Shown here piece after piece: positions 45,449-54,256 of a stretch of DNA of 64,000 nucleotides. This DNA is from Exiguobacterium sp. Leaf196. Lineage in GTDB: Bacteria; Bacillota; Bacilli; Exiguobacteriales; Exiguobacteriaceae. The translations under genes were made by a program, and so were the position numbers. Below the pieces are notes generated by a model. It made no database searches, was not told the DNA's origin, and worked only from the letters and a program-made list of their open reading frames with translations. The first letter of the stretch is position 1, and the number at the start of each line of letters is the position of its first letter. The stretch covers positions 695,908 to 759,907 of the forward strand of contig NZ_LMPV01000001.1 of the NCBI RefSeq assembly GCF_001423965.1, read 5' to 3'.

Positions 45449-46684
45449 ATGAACAAAACTACATGGAATCCTAATGTGAAAGTCAGACTGATAGGAGAAG
45501 GTCTTTTCAATCTGCTATTTTGGATGTACTTTCCTTTTCTAACTGTCTATTTTGGTAAAGGACTAGGGTTACAGACTACTGGATTAATAATGGCACTGCC
45601 CCCCTTAATAAGTATTGTCGGAAGTTTAACCGGAGGAAGCTTTGCGGATACGTTAGGGAGACGTCCTGTGATGCTGATCGGAACATTTTTGCAAATGACC
45701 ATGTTTATTCTATTTGCTGTCTCTTCTTCTCCTTGGATTAATTATGTTGCCTTTATCGGAATTAATATAGGCGCAGCATTTTATCGTCCTGCTAGTTCAG
45801 CGATGATAGCGGACACAGTTCCAAAAGATGAATTGCGACAAGTGTATGCGACATTTATGACCGTGAACAATATTGGTGCCGTTTTAGGACCAATCATTGG
45901 AGCAGTCTTCTTTTTTCAACATCGTCAACTGTTATTGTGGACCTGTGCAATAGTTCTCTTTCTTTACTTCATAACGATTTATTTTATTGTTAGTGAAACC
46001 TTACCTGTCCGATCCAAGCAAAAAGATGTAACGACCCCACTTAAATATGCGTTTCAGTCTAAGTGGTCTGGCTATCGACTTATTCTCAAAGATCGTATTT
46101 TTCTGCTATACGTAATTGCGGGAACCTGTTCACTCTTCCCAGTGATGCAACTCGATCTCTACTTACCAGTTTACGTGATAGAGAATGTGCCTAAACAACC
46201 TCTCGTACCGCACTTGCTGGATTCTTTTCAGCTCACGAGCCAATCCATTTTTGGCTATCTGGTAAGCTTTAATGGTCTTTTGTTTGTCATCTTGATCCTT
46301 CCCGTAACGAATCGACTTAAAAATTGGTCAGAAAGACGTCTCTTCGTCGTTTCGACCTTACTTGCAGGAGGAGGTACATTTTTAGTCGGATGGAATAACA
46401 ACATCTGGTTTTTGTTTGGTTGTACGCTCATCTTCACGTTAGGTGAGATCATGCGTACACCAGTCACGCAGAGTTTCATCGGTCATTATGCTCCAGAGGA
46501 GGCAAGAGGTCAGTATCTAGCTGCTGATAGTCTTCAAAACACACTTGGTAAGACGCTAGCACCTCTCGCTATCTACGCATCAGGATGGATCGCCCCGCTT
46601 GGTATCTTCACTATCATTCTCCTTTTTGCTATCATTGGAGCTTGTTTATATCTGCAATTATTTAGACTGTATTCTCCCACTTGA
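45449..46684 (+). CDS. MFS transporter, multidrug-type
   Basis: A 411-residue transporter with 12 hydrophobic segments. The loop 2-3 motif reads GGSFADTLGRRPVM near residue 65 and a later ENVPKQP loop lies near the middle. The substrate is unknown; the family suggests drug or small-molecule export. The ATG at 45449 follows AGAGGAG; the earlier ATG at 45434 is upstream of that site. Its codon use is more AT-rich than the metabolic genes around, hinting at transfer. Confidence 0.82.
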   Translation: MNKTTWNPNVKVRLIGEGLFNLLFWMYFPFLTVYFGKGLGLQTTGLIMALPPLISIVGSLTGGSFADTLGRRPVMLIGTFLQMTMFILFAVSSSPWINYVAFIGINIGAAFYRPASSAMIADTVPKDELRQVYATFMTVNNIGAVLGPIIGAVFFFQHRQLLLWTCAIVLFLYFITIYFIVSETLPVRSKQKDVTTPLKYAFQSKWSGYRLILKDRIFLLYVIAGTCSLFPVMQLDLYLPVYVIENVPKQPLVPHLLDSFQLTSQSIFGYLVSFNGLLFVILILPVTNRLKNWSERRLFVVSTLLAGGGTFLVGWNNNIWFLFGCTLIFTLGEIMRTPVTQSFIGHYAPEEARGQYLAADSLQNTLGKTLAPLAIYASGWIAPLGIFTIILLFAIIGACLYLQLFRLYSPT

Positions 46685-46876
46685 CAATCAGGTTGATAAT
46701 ACAAAGTGTACGATTACAAATAAAATATTAATTTAGGCTTTAGAATGATTTCACGAAAATAATAATTACTATAGATAATTAATATCAGATAAATGCTATC
46801 TAAAATATCTTAAATCAGCATGAATGAGATGATTTCAACATTTCGCGACAATGAGTTGTCGACGTCAAGTAGAAAT

Positions 46877-47129
46877 TGACGTTTTCTGCTCGATTGATAT
46901 TTACACTTCTATTGATATTTACACTTCTGTTGAAAATAAATTCTTACGATTTCTCATGCGATGACTGTCGTCATCGCTATGAATCACTTCGACACGATGT
47001 AAGAGACGGTCTAATATTGCAGTTGTGATTCCTTGATCACCAATTAGTTCGCCCCATTGATCCGGACTTTTACTAGAGTTCTAAATAAATTGAGCAAAAG
47101 TGTAAAGCATCATCGAGCAAAAACCGTCA
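46877..47129. mobile_element. IS21-family relic, 253 bp
   Basis: The ends are imperfect inverted repeats of about 35 bases: left TGACG-TTTTCTGCTCG then ATTTACACTT, right the complement of TGACGGTTTTTGCTCG then CTTTACACTT. The ends 5'-TGACG...CGTCA fit IS21 elements. Inside is only the C-terminal part of istB. The left end carries an 18-base direct repeat of ATTGATATTTACACTTCT, as in IS21 transposase binding sites. No clear target duplication. Confidence 0.82.
46919..47072 (-). pseudogene. istB fragment (IS21 transposition ATPase)
   Basis: The reverse strand encodes KSPDQWGELIGDQGITTAIL, then DRLLHRVEVIHSDDDSHRMR and a short tail with stop. This is the conserved C-terminus of IstB (WGELxGD...ILDRLLH). 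The Walker part and all of istA are gone. Confidence 0.88.
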
Positions 47130-47231
47130 ACTAAATTCTAGCGGTTACATACGTGTAAGTGAATTGGTATTGGAATCTTCTCGCATGATAAGTTATTTAT
47201 TCTTCACGGATGTTCTTGATACCATGTAGTG

Positions 47232-48275
47232 TTATTGTTTCGTCCATTTCGCACTCCGACCAAGACCGGATGGGGCAATGATCCCCTCGTCACGTAAGTC
47301 ACGCAATACGCGATTGATTGTCGCCTCACTGATGTCGGGACAAGCCTTCCTTACGTCTGCTTTCGTGAACGGTGTGATTCGTCCTTCAACGAAACGACGA
47401 ATCCGATTGTTCTTGTTCTGACTACCCGTCGTGACCAATCCGACGCGATCTTCAAGCTCCTTATAAGCAGCAAGAATCGTGCTCAGCAAGTAGTTGATCC
47501 ATGGAAACGGATCTTGTTGGTTTTGGTGCCAACGCACGGAAGAGAGACGGAGTGACTCATAATAATCTTCCTTCCGCGATTCGACGATCTTCTCAAGACT
47601 GATGTAGCGTCCGACTTCGAAGCCATACTGATAGAGCAGCAAGAGGGTCAACAATCGTACCATTCGACCATTCCCGTCATTGAACGGATGAATGGATAGG
47701 AAATCGAGGACGAACAAGCTCGTCAGGATGAGCGGGTCGACGTCCTCTTGTTGCCGACGCTCTCGTAGGCTGTCGCATAACGCCTGCATCGCTGCCGGTG
47801 TCTCGAACGCAGGGACGGGGATGAAGCGAGTCCGGCGCGTGCCATCCGGGAACGTCTCACTAATCTCGTTATCGACGTTCTTCCACCGCCCACCTTCGAC
47901 GGGGACGAACTTATAGAGTTCCTTGTGGAGTTGCAACAGAATATTCGCATTGACCGGGATGTCCTGGGCTGAAGCGTTGATCAGGTTAAGTACGTCGCGG
48001 TAACCAGCAATCTCTGCTTCTGAACGGTCGGCAGGGTCGGCTGACTTTGACATGATGGTCTGAAGACGACTTTCCGTGACGATGATTCCTTCGATCGCAT
48101 TCGAGGCTTTCGTCGACTGGATGACGGCGACATCGCGTAAGGTGTTAAGGATTTGAGGCGCTTGCTGTTTATAGAGATCCTGTTTGCCTTTATACTCATT
48201 GATCCGTCCAATCAAGCGGACGGTCTCCATCGGCAGGGCGAGCTCTTTGAGATAGGTATATGTATAGTCGCGCAT
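47232..48275 (-). CDS. Fic family protein with inhibitory motif and winged helix
   Basis: A 347-residue protein expected to transfer AMP to target proteins. The Fic motif HPFNDGNGRMVR near residue 195 is complete. A class II inhibitory motif SNAIEG lies near residue 52, so activity should be self-restrained. The last 70 residues look like a winged helix (FTKADVRKACPDISEATINRVLRDL), suggesting DNA binding and autoregulation. The ATG at 48275 has AAGGGAG eight bases upstream. The upstream region has three copies of a 13-base repeat. Confidence 0.9.
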   Translation of the reverse strand: MRDYTYTYLKELALPMETVRLIGRINEYKGKQDLYKQQAPQILNTLRDVAVIQSTKASNAIEGIIVTESRLQTIMSKSADPADRSEAEIAGYRDVLNLINASAQDIPVNANILLQLHKELYKFVPVEGGRWKNVDNEISETFPDGTRRTRFIPVPAFETPAAMQALCDSLRERRQQEDVDPLILTSLFVLDFLSIHPFNDGNGRMVRLLTLLLLYQYGFEVGRYISLEKIVESRKEDYYESLRLSSVRWHQNQQDPFPWINYLLSTILAAYKELEDRVGLVTTGSQNKNNRIRRFVEGRITPFTKADVRKACPDISEATINRVLRDLRDEGIIAPSGLGRSAKWTKQ

Positions 48276-48335
48276 TCGTCGAACTCCCTTCGCAAAATAG
48301 ATCACTTTAGATTAAATATACTCATTTTTATATTA

Positions 48336-48424
48336 TTTGACTATGTTTAAACTCATTATAATGTATTTAAAGTCCTTCAAACACATATAAACATAGTCAA
48401 ATTATCATATTTAGACTATGTTTA
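48336..48424. repeat. Three copies of TTGACTATGTTTA upstream of fic
   Basis: Copies lie at 48336-48350 (direct), 48388-48402 (inverted) and 48411-48424 (direct, one change). A TATAAT for the fic direction lies between the first two. They are likely operators, perhaps for the Fic protein's own winged helix. Confidence 0.6.
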
Positions 48425-48558
48425 TTTATTTATGACCATGATTACTTGTCAATCCGAAAGTCGGACAATCCTGACTGATTTGAACGGAACAATCCTGACA
48501 TGGAAAGCGTCTCATCGATTGCTTCCATATTTTTAACAGTTTTTCACTTCATTTGAAT

Positions 48559-49398
48559 TCATCGAACTAAAATCAATCGTTTCAGTTTTTCTTCTGTACC
48601 GGATTCCTCGACAGGTGTATAGATGCTACATCGCAAGTCGTCTTCTCCCTGCACTTGAAGAGAGGTCAGGTCGAATAGCATCTTGCCAACTTTTCCATGA
48701 CGGAATTCAATCAGGATTTCCGGAGCCTTACTGACCTGACTCTCCATCCAGAGTGATTTGAATTCAGGATACGTATTACTCATCTCCTGTATGAAGGACG
48801 TATACCATTCATCACCAGAGTATTGACCGTAGTATGTACGGAAAATGGACAAGAATCCTTTGGCGAAGTGTTCCCAATTCCCGGCAAGTACTTTAAATTC
48901 TTTCTGTGAGAACAAGAGGCGAATGAGGTTACGTTGTGATTCTGGAATGGTCGCAAAATCTACGAACACATGGGCCGCTGCAGGATTCCAGCCGACGATA
49001 TGGCAGTAACGATCCGTAATGATCGTCGGACACGTCGTCAAGGCAGAGAGAATTTTTTCGAGTGACGGACTGATAGTCATAGGGGAAGCTTGAATTTTCA
49101 TACTGACGACCTGCGTCCCTAATGCTAAATCGTTCAAATATTCGTGTTCATCCCTGTTCAGACATAACGCCTGGGCGATACAGTCTAAGACGCTTCTAGA
49201 TACCTTAATATCTCTTCCTTGTTCTAACCAGGTGTACCATGTCGTACTGACTCCTGCTAATTGAGCAACTTCCTCTCTTCTCAAGCCAGGCGTTCTCCTT
49301 CTTGATCCAGGTGGTAGCCCCACTGATTCCGGTTTGAGCTGTGCTCTTTTCGTCTTCAAAAAATAGGATAGAGCTTCTAATCGATTCGAGTCGTCCAT
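48559..49398 (-). CDS. MmyB-like transcription regulator
   Basis: A 279-residue regulator with an Xre-type helix-turn-helix at residues 15-85 (RRTPGLRREEVAQLAGVSTTWYTWLEQGR, given here in part as VSTTWYTWLEQGRDI) and a C-terminal MmyB-like ligand domain. That domain was found to hold a fatty acid in one studied member. The ATG at 49398 follows AGGAGG. It is divergent from a fabF-like gene, which is its likely target. Confidence 0.9.
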   Translation of the reverse strand: MDDSNRLEALSYFLKTKRAQLKPESVGLPPGSRRRTPGLRREEVAQLAGVSTTWYTWLEQGRDIKVSRSVLDCIAQALCLNRDEHEYLNDLALGTQVVSMKIQASPMTISPSLEKILSALTTCPTIITDRYCHIVGWNPAAAHVFVDFATIPESQRNLIRLLFSQKEFKVLAGNWEHFAKGFLSIFRTYYGQYSGDEWYTSFIQEMSNTYPEFKSLWMESQVSKAPEILIEFRHGKVGKMLFDLTSLQVQGEDDLRCSIYTPVEESGTEEKLKRLILVR

Positions 49399-49438
49399 AT
49401 ACGTTCCTCCTGATTTCTCTCCATCCAAGTATCAATTA

Positions 49439-49470
49439 TAATAGGATAAATGAACACTTGTAATAGGATA
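49439..49470. repeat. 22-bp spaced direct repeats in the divergent promoter
   Basis: TAATAGGATA occurs at 49439-49448 and 49461-49470, with similar flanks (AAATGA/TATGA then CAC). The 22-base period places both on one face of the helix. It is a likely operator of the MmyB-like regulator. Confidence 0.6.
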
Positions 49471-49516
49471 TATGACACGTATGATTATCTCATACTATTA
49501 CAAGGAGTGAAGAAAA

Positions 49517-50755
49517 ATGGAGCGTGTAGTGATTACAGGAATGGGTGTCGTCTCACCAATCGGAAACGATGTGGAGTCCTTTTGGAATAATATGATTGCT
49601 GGAAATTCAGGCATCACGGAAATCGATACGTTTGATACGACTGATTTCAAAGTAAAGATTGCAGGGAGTGTAAAAAACTTTGATGCGGAAAAGGCGATTG
49701 GTAAAAAAGCCTCTCGTAACCTGGATCGCTTCGTTCAGTTCGCATTAGCGGCTGCTGACCAAGCCTGGAACGATTCTAAGCTAGGAGAATCTGATCTGGA
49801 TCGGGAAAGACTTGCTGTATATGTGGGTTCAGGTGTAGGAGGGATTGAAACGTTAATTGACGGTGTTCATGCTTTACACCAAAAAGGTCCGAGAAGGGTC
49901 AGTCCAAGTCTCGTACCATCCATGATGTCTAACGCAGCAGCCGCTCAAATTAGCATCAAGTGGCAAGCGATGGGACCTTCCATGTCACCTGTATCCGCTT
50001 GTGCAATCGGAAACACGGCTATTGGTGAAGCATATCGACTCATTCGAATGGGAGAGGCTGATGCTGCATTCGCTGGTGGAACAGAAGCGGGTATCACTGA
50101 ATTGTCTATAGCAAGCTTCGGTAATGCGACGGCATTGTCTACAAGAAACGAATCACCCTCTAAAGCGAGTCGTCCTTTTGACGCGACACGCGATGGTTTC
50201 GTGATGTCGGAGGGAGCAGGCATCTTGATACTAGAATCGTTATCGCACGCAAAGCAACGAGGTGCGTCCATCTATGCGGAAGTCGTCGGATACGGAGCAA
50301 GTTCCGATGCCTATCATATAGTAGCGACTCATCCAGAAGGTCAGGGAGCATACCTCGCTATGAAGCGGGCCGTTCAACAGGCAGGGATTGAGACGAATGA
50401 CATCGATGTGATCAGTGCCCATGCGACGAGTACGATCGTCGGCGATCAGTCCGAGACACGTGCGATTAAAAAATTGTTTGCAGAACATGCGAACATACTA
50501 CCGGTGACGGCGAACAAATCAATGCTAGGTCACATGCTCGGTGCTGCCGGTGGAGCGGAAGCGATCGCGCTTGCGAAATGTTTACAGGAAGGAATCATTC
50601 CACCGACGATTAATCTTGAAGTCGATGATCCAACGTGTGACCTGGATTATGTAGCAGGAGGGGCTCGTTCGCTGGAGATGCAGTACGGACTATCCAATTC
50701 TTTCGGATTCGGTGGTCATAACGCCGCCATCGTCTTGAAAAAATATATGGATTAA
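49517..50755 (+). CDS. Divergent beta-ketoacyl-ACP synthase II (FabF-like)
   Basis: A 412-residue condensing enzyme elongating acyl-ACP with malonyl-ACP. The catalytic triad is present: Cys in SACAIGNTAIGEA near 165, His in SAHATSTIVGD near 300 and His in KSMLGHMLGAAGG near 337. Two usually invariant positions differ (AHATST instead of AHGTST; CAIG instead of CATG/CASG). No FapR site lies upstream. ACAAGGAGTG precedes the start. It is divergent from the MmyB-like regulator, so it may be a specialised second FabF for lipid adaptation or a natural product. Confidence 0.85.
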   Translation: MERVVITGMGVVSPIGNDVESFWNNMIAGNSGITEIDTFDTTDFKVKIAGSVKNFDAEKAIGKKASRNLDRFVQFALAAADQAWNDSKLGESDLDRERLAVYVGSGVGGIETLIDGVHALHQKGPRRVSPSLVPSMMSNAAAAQISIKWQAMGPSMSPVSACAIGNTAIGEAYRLIRMGEADAAFAGGTEAGITELSIASFGNATALSTRNESPSKASRPFDATRDGFVMSEGAGILILESLSHAKQRGASIYAEVVGYGASSDAYHIVATHPEGQGAYLAMKRAVQQAGIETNDIDVISAHATSTIVGDQSETRAIKKLFAEHANILPVTANKSMLGHMLGAAGGAEAIALAKCLQEGIIPPTINLEVDDPTCDLDYVAGGARSLEMQYGLSNSFGFGGHNAAIVLKKYMD

Positions 50756-50812
50756 GCATCAGAGTTTGAGTTCGGACAAGAGAACTCAATGAGTAAGTAC
50801 TCGCTGAAAATG

Positions 50813-50854
50813 GATTGTATACATTTCGACGTGGAAATGTATACAATCTTTTTT
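50813..50854 (+). terminator. Terminator of the fabF-like gene
   Basis: Perfect 15-bp stem GATTGTATACATTTC with its complement, 6-base loop and six T residues. Confidence 0.92.
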
Positions 50855-51039
50855 GTGTATCCAATTCTTATTAAATGTTAGTGATTCGGAAACCTTCACT
50901 ATTGCTGTGTCGTCATTCATCCAACGATTCATGACACGTTCTATCTATTTTACATAAAACGCGAATCATCAGTTCTAGTCAGAGTTTGCCTTAACTAGGA
51001 CATCATGATCTTTATTTTAGTAATCCACCCTCTGAAGGG
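50855..51039. other. Intergenic stretch, nothing recognised
   Basis: No gene-like frame or clear structure was seen in this AT-rich stretch between the fabF terminator and the decayed toxin-antitoxin copy. Confidence 0.5.
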
Positions 51040-51128
51040 AGTTTTGAATCCACACCTAAAAAAATAACTGTATATGTTGTCATTCTAATTCTAGCTTTTT
51101 CATCATATCGTTAAAAAAGAGAAGGCTT
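51040..51128 (-). pseudogene. Decayed copy of the toxin-antitoxin junction
   Basis: The reverse strand reads KSLLFFNDMMKKLELE, stop, then MTTYTVIFLG in the overlapping frame. It aligns with KSEAISFDDMMKELDLE, stop and MTAYNVEFERG of the intact pair just upstream. The ATGA overlap itself is conserved. The rest of both genes is lost. Confidence 0.75.
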
Positions 51129-51173
51129 TTGATTGATTATCATGTACTTCCTAAGATATGAGTTTTGGATGCT

Positions 51174-51443
51174 TTATTTATAGATATCCCGACGATGTCC
51201 AATCTCAAGAATCAATATCACGACTTTCTCATCCTGGATGTCAGCAATCAGACGATAGTCGCCGATGCGATACCGCCATTCGCCAGAGCGATTCGAGACG
51301 AGTCCTTTCCCATGACGACGCGGATCATCCGTCCCGACAAGGTTCTTCTTGATCCAGGACATGATGATCCGCGCTTGTTGTGGGTCCATCTTCTTGAGAG
51401 ATTTTTGAGCCCCGCGCTCGAATTCTACATTATAAGCTGTCAT
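51174..51443 (-). CDS. RelE/ParE-family toxin
   Basis: An 89-residue protein with the RelE fold pattern: YNVEFERGAQKSLKKMD at the start, IGDYRLIADIQDEKVVILI and a C-terminal HRRDIYK. The basic residues GEWRYRIGDYR match the catalytic surface of RelE-type mRNA-cutting toxins. It overlaps the antitoxin gene by four bases (ATGA), the classic toxin-antitoxin order with antitoxin first. Confidence 0.9.
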   Translation of the reverse strand: MTAYNVEFERGAQKSLKKMDPQQARIIMSWIKKNLVGTDDPRRHGKGLVSNRSGEWRYRIGDYRLIADIQDEKVVILILEIGHRRDIYK

Positions 51444-51664
51444 TCTAAATCAAGTTCCTTCATCATGTCGTCGAAAGATATCGCTTCTGATTTTTTACGG
51501 TGTGCTGCCATAGAATCATGATAGAGTTGCAAATCGATTTCGTCTTCGATACGGTCGAGGACGGCATCGCGAACGAGTGTAGAAATCGTGATGTTCTTTG
51601 CCTTCGCATATTCCTTGATAAGTCGTGTATCCTGATCATCCAGACGTACGGAAATGGTACTCAT
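51440..51664 (-). CDS. RelB-type ribbon-helix-helix antitoxin
   Basis: A 74-residue protein. The N-terminal STISVRLDDQDTRLIKEYA is a ribbon-helix-helix DNA-binding start; the acidic C-terminus (SFDDMMKELDLE) would wrap the toxin. It probably neutralises the RelE-type toxin and represses the operon through the direct repeats upstream. AAAGGAGCTGATAATC precedes the ATG. Confidence 0.88.
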   Translation of the reverse strand: MSTISVRLDDQDTRLIKEYAKAKNITISTLVRDAVLDRIEDEIDLQLYHDSMAAHRKKSEAISFDDMMKELDLE

Positions 51665-51679
51665 GATTATCAGCTCCTT

Positions 51680-51699
51680 TGTAATACATTGTAATACAT
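51680..51699. repeat. Tandem 10-bp direct repeats, likely antitoxin operator
   Basis: TGTAATACAT occurs twice in a row, 15 bases upstream of the antitoxin start. Each copy is nearly palindromic, as ribbon-helix-helix proteins prefer. Confidence 0.65.
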
Positions 51700-51933
51700 A
51701 TTAAGGTTTTAGTACATAGGATTGGGCGATAATCCTAAATAAAGATTCTTTGAAGTGCTAAAATTCGACTTGTAAATATCGTGGATGAGTACGATTAGAT
51801 TAAAAAAGTGGATTAAATCATGGTCAAATTGAAGTAAACATACTCATTCATTTTTATTTTGACCATTTTTGGGAAGGAGATGATCTTTTATAAATCCATT
51901 ATATATACTCACTGCGTGATAAGGAGGCGAATC

Positions 51934-52071
51934 GTGTGCTACCTATCTGCAGAATGTTATCTTATCTTACCAACTCTTCGAAAGGAGTACATGGACAAAA
52001 CGCTTGTTCCTGAATCTGTGCTATCCGTAAGTGAATGTATCTGTACGCACTATCCTAATATCAACAATTAG
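51934..52071 (+). CDS. 45-residue protein with YLSA...SECICTHYP motif
   Basis: A GTG-started frame behind AAGGAGG with six-base spacing. Its 45 residues (CYLSAECYLILP, RKEYMDKT, VPESVLSVSECICTHYP) match the first 43 residues of the 22949 gene, including the ribosome site region. It stops where the longer copy continues. Function unknown. Its stop overlaps the 3' end of the LysR gene on the other strand. Confidence 0.6.
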   Translation: MCYLSAECYLILPTLRKEYMDKTLVPESVLSVSECICTHYPNINN

Positions 52072-52943
52072 ATTTCATGACTATCGAAATGTGCTTTCAC
52101 GATCTTGACAAATTCTTTGGAAAGAGGCGTCATTTTGTCTGATGACTTGACAATTAATCCGAGATGTCTAACCACAGGAGGATGTAAGGGTAATAGATGA
52201 ACATGAGTCTCTCGTTTAGGAACTGCCAGGTTTGGCATAATACTAATACCCAATTTTCCTTTCACCATAGACAGTACAGTTTCATTCTCCTTACTATTAT
52301 ATGAGGTACGTAATGAAAGACCAGCTTTACGACATTCCTCCTCGATAAGGACTTCACATCCAGATCGTAACATGATGAATGATTCTTCTTCGAAATCAGC
52401 TATCGTAACAACATCTTTTTCTATAAAAGGGTGTCCATCATATACGACAACAGATAAAGGATCTTGCGTCAGTGCCATACTCTCAAAACCTTTAACTGGT
52501 AATGCTGTAAAACCGAGATCCACCGTACCTTCTTCCACCCACTTTTCAATATCATCATAGCCACCCTCATACAACACCAATTCAACATTTTGGAAACGTT
52601 CTTTGAATATAGAAAACAAAATCGGTATAAAGGCAGCTGTAAAACTTGGGAAACTCCCGACAGCAATCTTTCCCAATTCTAATCCTTGCAAAGAAGAAAC
52701 TTTTTGCTCTATATGAGCCATGTTTGTCACAATATTGCGTATGTGTGGAATAATATATTCCCCTGCAGTAGTTAACGATGTACCACCTCGTCCTCGATTC
52801 AAAAGTGTTACTCCTAGTTCAGATTCCAGTGTTGTAATGTTATGACTTACTCCAGATTGTGTCAGTCCAATCTTTTGACCTGCTTTCGTAAAACTACCAC
52901 TTTCCACTACGTTTAAAAGCACTTCTAATTGAAATAAATTCAA
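52068..52943 (-). CDS. LysR family regulator
   Basis: A 291-residue regulator with the typical N-terminal helix-turn-helix (LLNVVESGSFTKAGQKIGLTQ, here in part SFTKAGQKIGLTQSGVSHN) and a substrate-binding domain from residue 90. It is divergent from the flavin oxidoreductase gene, its likely target. The coding sequence is AT-rich compared with the arabinose genes. Confidence 0.92.
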   Translation of the reverse strand: MNLFQLEVLLNVVESGSFTKAGQKIGLTQSGVSHNITTLESELGVTLLNRGRGGTSLTTAGEYIIPHIRNIVTNMAHIEQKVSSLQGLELGKIAVGSFPSFTAAFIPILFSIFKERFQNVELVLYEGGYDDIEKWVEEGTVDLGFTALPVKGFESMALTQDPLSVVVYDGHPFIEKDVVTIADFEEESFIMLRSGCEVLIEEECRKAGLSLRTSYNSKENETVLSMVKGKLGISIMPNLAVPKRETHVHLLPLHPPVVRHLGLIVKSSDKMTPLSKEFVKIVKAHFDSHEI

Positions 52944-53091
52944 TGTACTTCACATCCTTTTCTGTATTATACATGAGAGATACAAATGATTAGAATGAAA
53001 AACATTCATTTTACTTATTTTATTTTTACAAATACACTAAAAACAGACAGATTGAATCAAAAAATAAAAGAATTGGAGAGTGGATGTATTG

Positions 53092-54225
53092 ATGAATCAG
53101 AAGTATGAAAAAATCCTTTCACCTTATACCTTGTCGAATGGAGTAACTTTGGCGAATCGAGTCGTTGTTGCACCGATGACCACCTATTCAGGAAATATAG
53201 ATGGAAGCGTCTCTTCCGGAGAGTTGGATTACTATAGCAGAAGAGCACAAGGACCAGCTATGTTTATTACCGCGGCTGCAACCATTTCATCACTCGGGAC
53301 TAGTTTTCCTCGTCAAATGAAAGCATATGGAGAACACAATATACCAGGTCTTACGCAGTTGGCTAATAAAATAAAAGAAAAGGGAGCAAAAGCAATCCTT
53401 CAGCTTCATCATGGAGGCAGCGAGAGTCTAATCGGATACATAAGTGAAAGGCGAATGGTTAGCCCGAGTGGTATCGTGGCGAGCCTTTACAAGGATTCAA
53501 GTGATGATTACGTTCCACGTACGTTAGAACACGAAGAAATTCTATCTACTATTCAGGATTTTGGACGAGCAACGGAGATAGCTATACGTGTAGGGTTTGA
53601 TGGTGTGGAAATTCATGGAGCCAACGGATATCTGATTCAACAATTTTTTTCAAGATATTCAAATCTTCGAACAGATATGTGGGGAGGAACACTAGAAAAA
53701 CGGATGTCCTTTCCATTAGCTGTTATTGAAGAAGTAAAACGAGTCCGAGATCAATATGCGAACAATAATTTTATTATTGGTTATCGCTTCTCACCAGAAG
53801 AACCAGAAAAGAATGGTTTGAACATGGAGGAAACAATCGCCTTGGTAGATCAATTGTCTAATCAAGGCTTATCGTACCTACATCTTTCAGTCAAAAACGT
53901 TTGGTCCATGCCTCGAAGTGGTTCAAATCAAACAAAAACAAGATCAGAGATTTTTCGGGATGTGATTGCGGATCGAACAAGTTTTCTGTCACTCGGTTCT
54001 ATACACACACCAGATGATGCCTTGAACGTATTAGAACAAGGAATTCCATTATTCGGATTAGGAAGAGAGTTATTAATGGAACCAGATTGGGTTCGAAAAC
54101 TAATAGCAGGAAGAGAGGAAGAAATTCGTACGACCTTGTCACGCGATGATCAACAAATGCTCTCCATTCCGGACGAAATGTGGAAAAATATCCTTTCTCG
54201 TGATGGATTGCCTGCACAAAGATGA
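53092..54225 (+). CDS. Old-yellow-enzyme family NAD(P)H:flavin oxidoreductase
   Basis: A 377-residue FMN enzyme reducing activated double bonds. The family block [26 protein letters not shown] near residue 185 is clear, as are VAPMTTYS at residue 25 and [15 protein letters not shown] near the end. YqiG and related Bacillus proteins look similar. I prefer the ATG at 53092 over GTG 53080, which sits on the GGAG site. Physiological substrate unknown. Confidence 0.88.
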   Translation: MNQKYEKILSPYTLSNGVTLANRVVVAPMTTYSGNIDGSVSSGELDYYSRRAQGPAMFITAAATISSLGTSFPRQMKAYGEHNIPGLTQLANKIKEKGAKAILQLHHGGSESLIGYISERRMVSPSGIVASLYKDSSDDYVPRTLEHEEILSTIQDFGRATEIAIRVGFDGVEIHGANGYLIQQFFSRYSNLRTDMWGGTLEKRMSFPLAVIEEVKRVRDQYANNNFIIGYRFSPEEPEKNGLNMEETIALVDQLSNQGLSYLHLSVKNVWSMPRSGSNQTKTRSEIFRDVIADRTSFLSLGSIHTPDDALNVLEQGIPLFGLGRELLMEPDWVRKLIAGREEEIRTTLSRDDQQMLSIPDEMWKNILSRDGLPAQR

Positions 54226-54256
54226 ATAAATGTGTAAGCAAAAAGGGGAAATAGAC

